Positions 8,134 to 16,970 of a DNA stretch of 64,000 bases are shown here, one piece after another (the stretch's first letter is position 1; every line of letters begins with the position of its first letter). The notes under the pieces were generated by a model. That model ran no database searches. It was not told the DNA's origin and saw only the letters and a program-made list of their open reading frames with translations. The position numbers and the translations under genes are program-made. Source of the DNA: G963665925 sp963665925 (GTDB taxonomy: Bacteria; Bacillota; Clostridia; Peptostreptococcales; Acidaminobacteraceae); NCBI GenBank assembly GCA_963665925.1, contig OY762511.1, positions 310,001 to 374,000 of the forward strand. The letters run 5' to 3'.

Positions 8134-8753
8134 ATGAATCCACCCCTGTTCTTGCCCTCGTAGATTGATTCATCCAGCACCTCAGCACCTGGCGGTGTGA
8201 ACAGGCACTCATCCTTAGCTGTTAGCATGTCCGGATAAATGTCTTCAAAATCTGAAAAGGTCTTCAGAAAGGCATGACTGAATACAGACTCTTTGAAAGC
8301 CTCAGACGTATAGAGTTCTCCCCAAGGTGAATCCAGGTGAATGGCACCAATGATAACTGTCCCGCCTGGCTTTACAACACGCATGAGCTCAGTAATCGCC
8401 TTATCAGGATACTCAATGAACTCAAAGGCCGCCATGGAAATGACATTGTCGAAGGTGTTGTCTTCGAATTTCAAGTCGTAGACGTCCATTTCATAAAAGG
8501 ATGCTTCAGGAACTTTGTTTCTGGCAATGTCCAGCATATTGTTTGAAATGTCAATGCCAGTAACCTGATGTCCCTTATCTGTCAGCTTTCGTGAAAAGTT
8601 TCCTGTTCCACAGCCCACATCAAGAAAATGGGACGCCTTCAAGGCATCAATCCATTTGAAGGCGCAGGCAGTCTCAACGTCATCGACATGCTTGCCAAGG
8701 GCTGTATCGTACCAGCTATCGTATTCCTTTGCCGCTGCATCAAATACTATCAT
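8109..8753 (-). CDS. Class I SAM-dependent methyltransferase
   Basis: The 214-residue product has the Rossmann methyltransferase motifs: motif I LDVGCGTGNFS, post-I acidic residue in VTGIDIS, motif II in YDLKFEDNTFDNVISMAAFEF, and motif III in RVVKPGGTVIIGA. The substrate cannot be read from sequence; the family includes ubiquinone/menaquinone-type and small-molecule methyltransferases. Its position inside a TPP-riboswitch operon, overlapping thiZ at one end and the small thiamine-binding protein at the other, ties it to thiamine or pyrimidine metabolism. I know of no established thiamine step that needs such an enzyme. Confidence 0.8.
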   Translation of the reverse strand: MIVFDAAAKEYDSWYDTALGKHVDDVETACAFKWIDALKASHFLDVGCGTGNFSRKLTDKGHQVTGIDISNNMLDIARNKVPEASFYEMDVYDLKFEDNTFDNVISMAAFEFIEYPDKAITELMRVVKPGGTVIIGAIHLDSPWGELYTSEAFKESVFSHAFLKTFSDFEDIYPDMLTAKDECLFTPPGAEVLDESIYEGKNRGGFICLKWVKA

Positions 8754-9523
8754 AAGAATTTCTCCAGTAGGTATTCCTTAAGTGATGTAAACCTTTCGTC
8801 CTGAATCATGTGCCTGTTTCTTGGCCTTGGAAGGTCAACTTCAATCTCTTCCTTGATTTCAGAGGGCCTGTCCGTCATGATATAGACGCGGTCTGACAAG
8901 TATATGGCCTCTTCGATATCGTGGGTAATGAAAAGGATGGTCGCTTTCAGCTCCCGCTGAACCTCCAAAAGCCAGTCCTGCATTTTCGCCTTGGTTATGG
9001 CGTCAAGACCGCCGAAGGGTTCATCCAGCAGCAGCAGGCTCTTGCCGTCCACATAGGTGCGCATAAGTGCCGCACGCTGACGCATGCCGCCCGAAAGCTG
9101 GAAGGGGTACTTGAACATGAACTCATCAAGACCGAATATCTTGAAAAGGTCCTTGACTTCATTTCTAGCAGCCTTCTTTCCCATTCCCTTCAGACGAAGG
9201 GACAAGGACACATTGTCGATGATTTTCGCCCATGGCAGGAGCAGATCCTTCTGATACATATAGCTGGATCTTCCCAGGCGCTTGCCTTCACTGTTTCCTT
9301 CAATGACGATTTCACCCCTGTCCGGTTCGACAAGACCTGAAATCATATTGAGCAGCGTGCTCTTCCCACAGCCCGACGGTCCGACAATGGAGACGAACTC
9401 GCCGTCTCCAACATGCAGTGACACATCGTGTACGGCATAGGTATCATCAAACCGCTTATTGATTTTTATGAGTTCCAGTTTTTTATTCTGGAATGAATTC
9501 GTTTGTAAATGCTTCACTAGCAT
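8750..9523 (-). CDS. thiZ: ABC transporter ATPase for thiamine precursor
   Basis: The ATPase energises import through the permease encoded at 10541-11308. It has Walker A GPSGCGKST, the Q-loop region YMYQKDLLLPW, signature LSGGMRQR, Walker B LLLLDEPFGGLD and the switch His in FITHDIEEA. The sequence resembles the nitrate/taurine/HMP-precursor branch (ThiZ, SsuB, TauC). The start at 9523 overlaps the end of thiY by 41 bases and has only a weak ribosome site, so translation is probably coupled. The gene symbol rests on operon context and the TPP riboswitch. Confidence 0.88.
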   Translation of the reverse strand: MLVKHLQTNSFQNKKLELIKINKRFDDTYAVHDVSLHVGDGEFVSIVGPSGCGKSTLLNMISGLVEPDRGEIVIEGNSEGKRLGRSSYMYQKDLLLPWAKIIDNVSLSLRLKGMGKKAARNEVKDLFKIFGLDEFMFKYPFQLSGGMRQRAALMRTYVDGKSLLLLDEPFGGLDAITKAKMQDWLLEVQRELKATILFITHDIEEAIYLSDRVYIMTDRPSEIKEEIEVDLPRPRNRHMIQDERFTSLKEYLLEKFL

Positions 9524-10544
9524 TCAGCTCACTCTCTAGCAGACCTTGTTCATACATCCAGCTTGAATAGTTGCTCCATTTTTCTTCAGTCATTTCGCCC
9601 CATCTGTCAGCACCCTTTGCGTACTCGTCAGCAAGGTACTTTTGTGATGCCACAGCAATATCTCTGTCGATTTCCGGCGCTTCAGTCAAGAGTGCTTCAA
9701 CCGCTTCTTCCGGACTGCTGATTGCAAACTCATAACCTTTTGAAGTTGCTTGCATGAATGCCTTTACCAGCTCTGGGTCTTCGGCAATCAGGTTCTCATT
9801 TGCAATGATGACGGGTGTGTAGAAATCAAGATTCTCTTCGAAATCCTGAAGCTTGATAAAGTTGATCGGCGCGTCCTTAAGCTCAGCAGCAACGCCATCC
9901 CATCCGTAGTAAATCCATGTGAAGTCTGCATGATCCTTTGTAGCCGCAAAGAAATCAAGTGCGCCAAGGTCTACCATTTCAAGCTTTTCAAAATCTGCAC
10001 CCTCATTGTCCATAAGACCTTTTAGGACAGCCACTTCAGCAGGCGAACCCCAGCCGCCGTATCTTTTGCCTTCAAAATCCTTTGGTGTTTCAATGCCTTT
10101 TTCAACAGGAGATGCGAATCCGGAAGTGTTGTTTTGAATGATTGCCGCAATCGCTTTGATTGGAAGCGGTTCAGCAGCGGTTCTTGCATATGTAACTTCT
10201 TCCTGGTATGAAATGCCGAATTCACCTTGACCCGCAGCGATCAACGATGCCGTACCGCCTTCAGTAGGCTGGATGATTTCTACATCAAGACCCGCTTCTT
10301 CGTAGAATCCATTTGCCTTTGCAGCGTAAAGTCCTGTGTGGTTTGTGTTTGGAACCCAGTCCAGAACCACTGTAACCTTTGTCAGTTCCTTAGCAGGTTC
10401 AGCCGCATCTTCATTCGCAGCTTCCGTCGCTTGTTCCTCTGTTGCTTCATTTGCAGCAGCGGGTTCCTCAGTAGCCTTTGGCTGACAGCCCATCATTGAA
10501 AATGCTGTCATAAGTACCAGCAGCAGTGCCATTATCTTTTTCAT
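9483..10544 (-). CDS. thiY: Substrate-binding lipoprotein for thiamine pyrimidine precursor
   Basis: This 353-residue extracellular lipoprotein captures the transported pyrimidine. Residues 1-19 form a lipoprotein signal ending in the lipobox SMMGC, followed by an Ala/Glu-rich linker of about 35 residues. The mature part belongs to the NMT1/THI5-like family that binds formylaminopyrimidine or HMP: VVLDWVPNTNHTGLYAAKANGFYEEAGLDVEI, a GQGEFGISYQEE strand and a TPVIIANE segment. It starts four bases before the permease stop (ATGA overlap). Family knowledge plus the riboswitch make a thiamine-precursor ligand much likelier than nitrate or taurine. Confidence 0.9.
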   Translation of the reverse strand: MKKIMALLLVLMTAFSMMGCQPKATEEPAAANEATEEQATEAANEDAAEPAKELTKVTVVLDWVPNTNHTGLYAAKANGFYEEAGLDVEIIQPTEGGTASLIAAGQGEFGISYQEEVTYARTAAEPLPIKAIAAIIQNNTSGFASPVEKGIETPKDFEGKRYGGWGSPAEVAVLKGLMDNEGADFEKLEMVDLGALDFFAATKDHADFTWIYYGWDGVAAELKDAPINFIKLQDFEENLDFYTPVIIANENLIAEDPELVKAFMQATSKGYEFAISSPEEAVEALLTEAPEIDRDIAVASQKYLADEYAKGADRWGEMTEEKWSNYSSWMYEQGLLESELNASEAFTNEFIPE

Positions 10545-11308
10545 TTTTTATCCTCCTTGGTCCAGGGCATAAGCACGCCCTGCAGTGCAACAATAAACTT
10601 AAATAATATGATGCTTAAAAAAACGATTATCAAAATGGCCGCAAACATCTTATCAAAGGCAAATGAGTTCTTAACGCGCATCATGTACACGCCAAGCCCC
10701 TTTGAGCCGCCAAGCCATTCGCCGATAATCGCACCCATGACTGCATATGTCGCCGAAATACGTATTCCTGAAAACATGGCCGCAAGGGCATAAGGGATTT
10801 TAATATGGATAAATCTCTTAATGGGACCTGCACCCATGGATCTTGTCAGGTTTATCAAATCGCGGTCAACACCCTCGAGTCCATCTGTCAGACTGATTAC
10901 AATTGGAAAAATGCAAACGAGTATGACGATGACCACCTTGGGCATCATGCCAAAACCGAACCACATGGCAAACAGAGGTGCCAGTACGATAATCGGAATG
11001 GTCTGACTGATTACAAGTATGGGATAAAAGCCTTTTTTGAAGAATGGAATCATATCCATTACAAGCGCCAGAATAATTGCCAGTGCAATTGCAGCCGTAA
11101 ATCCGACTGCGGCTTCCTGAAGGGTAACAAGGGTATGCATCCACAAGTTTGCCCGGTCAGCGAATAGCTGCATGACCACCTTTGACGGCGGTGGCAATAT
11201 GTAGGCCGCGACCACGCCAAAACGCGTTACCGACTCCCAAAGCAGGAGAAGCGCTCCAAGAAATACAGCAACTGGCAGTCTATCTGTATTTATAAACTTT
11301 TTCATCAA
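10541..11308 (-). CDS. thiX: ABC transporter permease for thiamine precursor
   Basis: A 255-residue membrane protein of the binding-protein-dependent transport class, with about six hydrophobic helices. The EAA loop that docks the ATPase is visible (MGAGPIKRFIHIKIPYALAAMFSGIRIS). It overlaps the preceding small gene by 29 bases and the following lipoprotein gene by four, so the whole operon is tightly packed. Homologues serve nitrate, sulfonates and HMP; the TPP riboswitch selects the last. Confidence 0.88.
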   Translation of the reverse strand: MMKKFINTDRLPVAVFLGALLLLWESVTRFGVVAAYILPPPSKVVMQLFADRANLWMHTLVTLQEAAVGFTAAIALAIILALVMDMIPFFKKGFYPILVISQTIPIIVLAPLFAMWFGFGMMPKVVIVILVCIFPIVISLTDGLEGVDRDLINLTRSMGAGPIKRFIHIKIPYALAAMFSGIRISATYAVMGAIIGEWLGGSKGLGVYMMRVKNSFAFDKMFAAILIIVFLSIILFKFIVALQGVLMPWTKEDKK

Positions 11309-11564
11309 TAGTCACTCCAGTAGGTTTGTAATCAATTTTTACCATGGAAACGACTCTTTCAGCACCTGCTTCAACACAGATGTCCTGAGCTTTCTTAACA
11401 ATATCCATCAGGGCATCGAGTTCACCCTCCATTGTTGTTTCCATTGGTCCTACCTCATATTTTACACCTGTTGAAGCAATATACTCGATTACTTTATCTA
11501 CAACCGGATATATTTCCTTTTCAGGCACTGAAGGTATGATTTGCAAGCTTACATTCGACTTCAT
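11280..11564 (-). CDS. MTH1187-family thiamine-binding protein
   Basis: First gene of the TPP-riboswitch operon, 94 residues. It shows the family pattern: SLQIIPSVPEKEIYPVVDKVIEYIASTGVKYEVGPMETTMEGELD, followed by an amphipathic helix and a final strand with VSMVKIDYKP. Proteins of this family bind thiamine-like ligands and are often found with HMP transporters. It is longer than its partner at the far end of the operon and lacks a signal peptide, so it is cytoplasmic. It may act as a carrier or flux sensor for the imported pyrimidine, which is inference. Confidence 0.8.
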   Translation of the reverse strand: MKSNVSLQIIPSVPEKEIYPVVDKVIEYIASTGVKYEVGPMETTMEGELDALMDIVKKAQDICVEAGAERVVSMVKIDYKPTGVTIDEKVYKYR

Positions 11565-11624
11565 GCTGCCTCCTTCCCGACTCTGCTTGTGCAGAAATCA
11601 CTCCATAGAAATATCAATTTCCAC

Positions 11625-11668
11625 CAAAAAACATGAAACCCCACGCAAAATGCATAGGGTCTTTGATT
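11625..11668 (-). terminator. Probable terminator of the TPP riboswitch
   Basis: On the minus strand an imperfect stem (ACCC...GCA / TGC...GGGT) is followed by GTTTCATGTTTTTT. It lies between the aptamer and the first gene, where a transcriptional attenuator is expected. The pairing is not perfect. Confidence 0.45.
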
Positions 11669-11689
11669 GAATGGATTTGAGTTTTAAGC

Positions 11690-11772
11690 CAAACACTTTC
11701 CTACGCCAGCATAATCCGGATCAGGTTCAAAGGGTCGTGACATGGTCACTCTCAGCAGGTGCTCCCCTAGTG
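11690..11772 (-). promoter_or_regulatory. TPP riboswitch (THI element)
   Basis: The minus strand carries the full THI signature: GGGGAGCACC, CTGAGAG, ACCCTTTGAACCTGAT and ATGCTGGCGTAGGAA. It heads the operon 11564 to 7876 and should repress it when thiamine pyrophosphate is plentiful. Confidence 0.95.
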
Positions 11773-11793
11773 CATTTATTCAGTTTCCTTCAT

Positions 11794-11822
11794 AAAAAGG
11801 TGCAGACTGACCGTCTGCACCT
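11794..11822 (-). terminator. Terminator of groES-groEL
   Basis: AGGTGCAGAC and GTCTGCACCT form a 10-bp stem with a five-base loop. On the minus strand it is followed by TTTTTATG just after the groEL stop. Confidence 0.85.
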
Positions 11823-11869
11823 AAGAGTTTAACACGATTGATATTCTTTGTAAAGCTGATGAAAACAGC

Positions 11870-13492
11870 TTACATCATGCCTGGCATACCGCCGCCCATT
11901 GGCATTGGAGGTACGTCTTCAGTTTCGTCCACAACAGCAGCTTCCGTTGTCAGGAACATTGCCGAAATAGATGCCGCATTTTGCAGCGCACTTCTCTCAA
12001 CCTTAGTTGGGTCAACAATACCTTCTTCAATCATATTGATATATACACCGCTCAGAGCGTTGAAGCCAACACCTGCGGGTGAGTTTTTAATCTTATCGAC
12101 AACGATTGAGCCTTCCACACCTGCATTGGCAGCAATTTGACGAACTGGTGCCTCAAGTGCGCGCGCAATGATCTTCGCGCCTGTCTTCACGTCGCCTTCC
12201 AGTGTTTCAATCAGCTTCTCAACTTCAGGAATGGCTGTAATCAGTGACGTACCACCGCCAGGAACAATACCTTCTTCAACTGCGGCACGTGTTGCGTTAA
12301 GTGCATCTTCAATACGCAGCTTCTTCTCTTTCATTTCGACTTCAGTAGCCGCACCAACCTGGATGACAGCTACGCCGCCAGCAAGTTTGGCAAGTCTCTC
12401 TTGAAGCTTATCTTTGTCAAATTCAGATGTTGTTGCTTCAATTTGAGATTTGATTTCCTTAACACGTGCTTCAATAACTTGTGCATCGCCCAGACCATCG
12501 ATAATTGTCGTGTTGTCCTTATCAATCTTTACAGATTTTGCACGGCCAAGCATATCTACAGTAGCCGTTTTCAGATCATATCCAAGCTCTTCTGTAATAA
12601 CAGTTCCGCCAGTCACGATTGCGATATCCTGAAGCATTGCCTTTCTTCTGTCGCCAAAGCCTGGTGCTTTTACAGCAACACAATCAAAGACGCCTCTTAG
12701 CTTGTTCATGACAAGTGTCGCCAGTGCTTCACCTTCAATGTCTTCAGCAATAATCAGCATTTTCTTGCCCTGCTGAACGATTTGCTCAAGAACTGGCAGG
12801 ATTTCCTGAATGTTCGAGATTTTCTTATCTGTAATCAGAATGTATGGGTCATGCTGAACCGCTTCCATTTTTTCTGTATCTGTAACCATGTATGGTGAAA
12901 CATAACCGCGGTCAAACTGCATGCCTTCAACCACTTCAAGCTCAGTAGCCATTGTACGGGACTCTTCAACTGTGATGACACCGTCTTTGCCTACACGCTC
13001 CATCGCGTCAGCAATGAGGTTTCCGATGACTTCATCAGCTGCTGAAATCGATGCAACATCAGCAATGGCTTCACGTGTGTCAACCGTCTTTGAAACTTCT
13101 TTAATATGGTTTACCGCAACCTCTACAGCCTTTTCAATACCGTGCTTGAGAATCATTGGATTCGCACCGGCAGCAACGTTCTTCAGACCTTCACGTACAA
13201 TTGCCTGAGCAAGCACTGTTGCTGTAGTCGTACCGTCACCTGCAACGTCATTCGTCTTTGTTGCAACTTCCTTAACAAGCTGTGCACCCATATTTTCAAT
13301 CGGGTCTTCCAGCTCGATTTCTCTTGCGATTGTCACACCGTCATTTGTAATCAGCGGTGCACCAAACTTCTTATCGAGTATAACGTTTCTACCCTTTGGA
13401 CCAAGAGTCACCTTTACTGTATCTGCAAGCTGGTTTACACCTGCTTCAAGTCCTTTTCTAGCCTCTTCTCCGAATCTAATCAGTTTTGCCAT
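11870..13492 (-). CDS. groEL: Chaperonin GroEL (Hsp60)
   Basis: The 540-residue chaperonin subunit forms the double ring that folds proteins with GroES. It shows the ATP-binding segments VTLGPKGRNV and GDGTTTATVLA, the conserved IVPGGG region, and the Gly-Met-rich C-terminal tail (PMPMGGGMPGMM). It follows groES by 126 bases in a bicistronic unit under a CIRCE element. Length and motifs are entirely typical. Confidence 0.99.
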   Translation of the reverse strand: MAKLIRFGEEARKGLEAGVNQLADTVKVTLGPKGRNVILDKKFGAPLITNDGVTIAREIELEDPIENMGAQLVKEVATKTNDVAGDGTTTATVLAQAIVREGLKNVAAGANPMILKHGIEKAVEVAVNHIKEVSKTVDTREAIADVASISAADEVIGNLIADAMERVGKDGVITVEESRTMATELEVVEGMQFDRGYVSPYMVTDTEKMEAVQHDPYILITDKKISNIQEILPVLEQIVQQGKKMLIIAEDIEGEALATLVMNKLRGVFDCVAVKAPGFGDRRKAMLQDIAIVTGGTVITEELGYDLKTATVDMLGRAKSVKIDKDNTTIIDGLGDAQVIEARVKEIKSQIEATTSEFDKDKLQERLAKLAGGVAVIQVGAATEVEMKEKKLRIEDALNATRAAVEEGIVPGGGTSLITAIPEVEKLIETLEGDVKTGAKIIARALEAPVRQIAANAGVEGSIVVDKIKNSPAGVGFNALSGVYINMIEEGIVDPTKVERSALQNAASISAMFLTTEAAVVDETEDVPPMPMGGGMPGMM

Positions 13493-13618
13493 GCTAGGAA
13501 CCTCCTTTTTCCAATTGCTTATTCAAAGTATTCATAAGTAACAGTTTGTATTCATGTAAGTATGTTATTACATATGGCACACGCACGGTCTGCCGTATGT
13601 CCTTTGCTCAAAACTTAT

Positions 13619-13882
13619 TTATTCAATGACTGCCAGCAGTTTTGAGTCTTCTATAATAATGAGTTCTTCACCGCCGTACTTCACGTCAGTTCCCGAAAAC
13701 TTCGGATAAATCACCCGGTCGCCCACCTTAACCTGTATTTCCTCTTCTGGTCCTACAGCAACAACTTCAGCCACCTGTGGCTGCTCCTGAGCTTGACCAG
13801 GAAGAATAATACCGCTTGATGTCTTATCTTCGGCTTCAACCTTCTTGATAACTACTCGATTTCCTAATGGTCTGATTGCCAT
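13619..13882 (-). CDS. groES: Co-chaperonin GroES (Hsp10)
   Basis: The 87-residue lid of the GroEL chamber. It starts with IRPLGNRVVIKKVEAEDKTSSGIILP, which contains the mobile loop that docks on GroEL, and contains GDRVIYPKFSGTDVKYGGEELIII. It has a good ribosome site (GAGGAGG) and lies directly downstream of the CIRCE operator. Confidence 0.99.
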   Translation of the reverse strand: MAIRPLGNRVVIKKVEAEDKTSSGIILPGQAQEQPQVAEVVAVGPEEEIQVKVGDRVIYPKFSGTDVKYGGEELIIIEDSKLLAVIE

Positions 13883-14021
13883 CTTAAATTCCTCCTCATT
13901 TTCATTCAGTCTTTCATTGTCACTGGCATAATGGCCATTTCATATTTTAATAATTGCAGTCCAGTCATCCGGACCGCTCTGTATTAATGATAATACAGTT
14001 GCATTGTAAATTCAAGCATTT

Positions 14022-14048
14022 TTAGCACTCATCAAAACCGAGTGCTAA
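14022..14048. promoter_or_regulatory. CIRCE operator
   Basis: TTAGCACTC (14022-14030), nine bases, GAGTGCTAA (14040-14048): a perfect match to the HrcA-binding inverted repeat, upstream of groES. hrcA and dnaK are not in the window. Confidence 0.97.
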
Positions 14049-14059
14049 TAAAGTAAAAA

Positions 14060-14102
14060 CAATGCCCAAACCTGCATATTTCAACAGGCTTGAGCATTTT
14101 CC
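14060..14102 (-). terminator. Terminator of the arsR-type gene
   Basis: A 14-bp stem with G-U pairs (arms about 14061-14074 and 14085-14098). On the minus strand it is followed by GTTTTTAC, between the repressor stop and the CIRCE element. Confidence 0.75.
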
Positions 14103-14140
14103 ATTTACTTCTATTACATCTGTTAATAATTTTTTTACAA

Positions 14141-14506
14141 TTATTCATGACGGATATGGTCAAAGCCCATATCGAGTATTCCGTCAATATGCTCATCATC
14201 AAGGGAATAGTACATGATTTTCCCGTCACGCCTTGCCCGTACCAGTCTGGCCTGCTTCAGGACACGGAGCTGATGTGAAATTGCCGACTGGGTCATGTCC
14301 AGAGATACGGCGAGGTCACAAACACACATCTCATTCCCCCTCAGGACCGTAATGATTTTAATCCGCGTTAAGTCTCCCAGCACCTTGAACAGATTGGCAA
14401 GTTCGTTTAGTTCATTCTCGTTTTCTAGTCTTGAACGCACTGCATCTACAACTTCCTGATGGATAACATTGCAGTCGCACCTATACGTTCTCAAGTCATC
14501 AGACAT
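14141..14506 (-). CDS. CadC-like ArsR/SmtB metal-sensing repressor
   Basis: A 121-residue winged-helix repressor that should release DNA on binding soft metals. The HTH part reads LANLFKVLGDLTRIKIITVL, then EMCVCDLAVSLDMTQSAISHQLRVL, then a wing with RRDGKIMYYSL. Metal ligands are visible: Cys pair YRCDC near the N-terminus plus CVC in helix 3, the alpha3N site of CadC-type Cd/Pb/Zn sensors. Asp/His residues in the last helix (DDEHIDGILDMGFDHIRHE) could form the alpha5 Zn site. No metal pump or thiol transporter adjoins it, which is unusual because such repressors normally sit with their target. It could act on a distant cadA-like gene or only on itself. Confidence 0.88.
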   Translation of the reverse strand: MSDDLRTYRCDCNVIHQEVVDAVRSRLENENELNELANLFKVLGDLTRIKIITVLRGNEMCVCDLAVSLDMTQSAISHQLRVLKQARLVRARRDGKIMYYSLDDEHIDGILDMGFDHIRHE

Positions 14507-14545
14507 TGGTAAACCTCCGTCATTTTTATCTTCAAATTCTATGCA

Positions 14546-15757
14546 TTAGTTGTCAAATACTGCAGTCGTCCACTTGGCAGCCTCAATATAGGCATCGGGA
14601 AAAATATTGAGTCCCACATCATATGCCTTTGCTTTTAGAAACAGGTAGTCCCAATTTCCCTTTTCGTAAGCGGTCACGATACGGAAGAGGTCTGAAAATG
14701 CATTTTTTTCACCAAGTATGCCCGCTTTCACATCATCCTCAAGGGGAAGCACAGTCAGTGCGTTCTCCATGCTCTGGCCCATGAGGGTATCAATCATGGA
14801 AAACATGCCCATGAGAAAGACCTCCGTCCTTCTGGACTCAAGATCAAATTGATTGGACAGGATTTCACCCATTCTGCCACGCAAAAGGGAAACGCGTATG
14901 ATTTCATCGGGCTTTCCTTCAGCAAGCTCCCTGAGCATGACAATGGAAATCCATTTGCGGATTTCCTTGAAGCCCAGCATGACAAGGGCATGCTTGATGG
15001 AGGTCACTCTGCTGTTTGTATAAAATGCTGCACTGTTAATCAGTCGCAGAAGCTTGTACGATAAGGAGACATCGGCCTCAATGACACTGGCAATACGTTC
15101 ATACTCGGGCACATTCGAATCGAGCTCCTCCAGAATTTTTATATAGTTCAAACTGGCTGGTTTGATGTCAGTATGCTTCATGATAACGGGTTTCGAAAAG
15201 AAATACCCCTGAAAATAGGTATAGCCATAAGCCATGGCCTCTTCGAACTGCTCGAGTGTCTCGATTTTCTCAGCAAGGAAACGGATGTTTCGGTTTCCAT
15301 ACTTTTGAATGATCATTTTTCTTTCCTGTGGCGTTGTGAGTAAAAAGTCAACCTTGATGATGTCTGCCAGGTCCAAAATCGATTCATAGGGATAGTCCAG
15401 CACAAAGTCATCCAGCGCAATGGTGTAGCCCTTTTCTTTCAGGCGCTTGCACGACGCGATAAACTCTGGGTCAGGAACAATGTCCTCCAGTATCTCTATG
15501 ACCAGATTTTCATTTGAAAAAACGGTTGGAATCTCATCAATAATGAGCTGCTTGGTAAAATTGATGAAAGCAAGACGATTTTGAGTCAGTGTTTCAAGGC
15601 CTGCCAGCATCAGCGCATTTCCGACAACACTGGATGTTGCCTGATCCCCATCTATTACACCAGCAACATTTCTTTCGCCGGTTCTGTAGAGAAGCTCATA
15701 GGCATAAACGTTCTTTTTCTTATCAAAAATGGGTTGCCGTGCAATGAAAACCTCCAT
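14546..15757 (-). CDS. EAL-HDOD signalling protein (YuxH-type)
   Basis: A 403-residue protein with an N-terminal EAL-like domain (MEVFIARQPIFDKKKNVYAYELLYR) and a C-terminal HDOD domain (from about residue 200, ending in the helix bundle around ADVSLSYKLLRLINSAAF). The EAL signature for c-di-GMP hydrolysis is not preserved: ELLYR is followed by EILEDI, and the metal-binding residues are mostly lost. It is therefore probably a c-di-GMP receptor or scaffold rather than an enzyme. The start at 15757 is chosen because GGAGGTGG precedes it; a longer frame would place that site inside the coding region. It is co-transcribed with the HD-GYP gene 29 bases upstream. Confidence 0.88.
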   Translation of the reverse strand: MEVFIARQPIFDKKKNVYAYELLYRTGERNVAGVIDGDQATSSVVGNALMLAGLETLTQNRLAFINFTKQLIIDEIPTVFSNENLVIEILEDIVPDPEFIASCKRLKEKGYTIALDDFVLDYPYESILDLADIIKVDFLLTTPQERKMIIQKYGNRNIRFLAEKIETLEQFEEAMAYGYTYFQGYFFSKPVIMKHTDIKPASLNYIKILEELDSNVPEYERIASVIEADVSLSYKLLRLINSAAFYTNSRVTSIKHALVMLGFKEIRKWISIVMLRELAEGKPDEIIRVSLLRGRMGEILSNQFDLESRRTEVFLMGMFSMIDTLMGQSMENALTVLPLEDDVKAGILGEKNAFSDLFRIVTAYEKGNWDYLFLKAKAYDVGLNIFPDAYIEAAKWTTAVFDN

Positions 15758-15786
15758 GTAGCCACCTCCGAACAACGTGTCGATAA

Positions 15787-16929
15787 TTAGCTTTTTACAT
15801 ACTTACCGACAGAATGATTTGGTATCTCGTATTGTACACCTTCAATTACTATGTTTTTTTCTTGCATCAAGTCAATTTCGATCATTTCTACAGTCGTAGC
15901 TAGCTGCTTGATTATTTTTATAACTGGTCGCAGTGGGAAGTTCTCATAAAGATGCTCTACAATCCCAATTTCGCCGTTGGACAGCTTAACAAGTGTGCCC
16001 TTTGGATAAGGCGTGATGAGCTTGATGAAGCTTTTTACCAGTGGGCCGTCCAGCTGCCTGTTGGCATGACCCAGCAGAAACTCGATGGCTTCACTCGGCG
16101 GAAGTGCCGGTCTGTATGGCCTGTCTGATGTGAGTGCGTCGTATACATCTGCAATTGCAACAATCTTGCTCAGCTGATGTATGTTGTCCTCAGTCAGTCC
16201 GTGAGGATATCCAGACCCATCCAACCACTCGTGGTGCTGAAGAACAATCATGCGCACGTGACTGTTGATATCGACATCATCCTTGAGGTGCTGGTAGCCC
16301 ATATAGGAATGCTTTTCAATCTCTGCACGTTCCTCAGCTGTAAGCTCGCCTGTCTTATTCAAAATCTCATCGGAGATGAAATTGTATCCGATATCATGGA
16401 AGAGGGCACCGACAGCAAGGTTCTCAAGATCATCCTCCGAAAGCCCCTGGTCCATTCCCAACAGGACGGAAAGCACTGCTACGTTCACTGTATGCTGATA
16501 CAGATAATCTTCCATCTGTTTAATGTCCTGAATATTGATGGTCAGGTTCTTTCTGTTGAGTAGGACATCAATAATACCCGACGCGGTCTGCTTGAGTCCG
16601 CCCAAATATTCGTACCGCATTTCAGAAAGCTTCCACTGTCCCATCTTTCCGGAATCATAGGCCTTGACGTAATCATCAAAGGCATCGTAGCTCTGCTTAA
16701 CGTTCTTAATCGATTCCACACGTGTTTTCGTATCAATCAGATCGTCTATGGTATCCGTACTGAATGCGTCATTTATATATAAAGATTTGAATCCGAGCTG
16801 GGTCGCACGGTCCATCTTTGCATTATCAAGTTCTACGCCCGCTCTCAGGAGTACTCTACCGTCTGCGCTATACAGCGTTTTTGCCAGTTTTGTCCCCTCG
16901 GGAATCAATTTGATTGGAACAATCCTCAT
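15787..16929 (-). CDS. HD-GYP domain phosphodiesterase
   Basis: A 380-residue cytoplasmic protein whose C-terminal two thirds is an HD-GYP domain that hydrolyses c-di-GMP. Motifs present are HDIGYNFIS (the HD pair), KHSYMGYQHL, HHEWLDGSGYPHGL (the GYP motif, intact) and ADVYDALTSDRPYR. The first 120 residues are a small N-terminal domain common in clostridial HD-GYP proteins, without a known ligand. A C-terminal extension after residue 290 looks like a beta-rich accessory part (GTLVKLSNGEIGIVEH). It is upstream of and probably co-transcribed with the EAL-HDOD gene. Confidence 0.9.
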   Translation of the reverse strand: MRIVPIKLIPEGTKLAKTLYSADGRVLLRAGVELDNAKMDRATQLGFKSLYINDAFSTDTIDDLIDTKTRVESIKNVKQSYDAFDDYVKAYDSGKMGQWKLSEMRYEYLGGLKQTASGIIDVLLNRKNLTINIQDIKQMEDYLYQHTVNVAVLSVLLGMDQGLSEDDLENLAVGALFHDIGYNFISDEILNKTGELTAEERAEIEKHSYMGYQHLKDDVDINSHVRMIVLQHHEWLDGSGYPHGLTEDNIHQLSKIVAIADVYDALTSDRPYRPALPPSEAIEFLLGHANRQLDGPLVKSFIKLITPYPKGTLVKLSNGEIGIVEHLYENFPLRPVIKIIKQLATTVEMIEIDLMQEKNIVIEGVQYEIPNHSVGKYVKS

Positions 16930-16970
16930 ATTTCTCGTCTCCCTATTTTAAATAGCATAATAAGAATATC

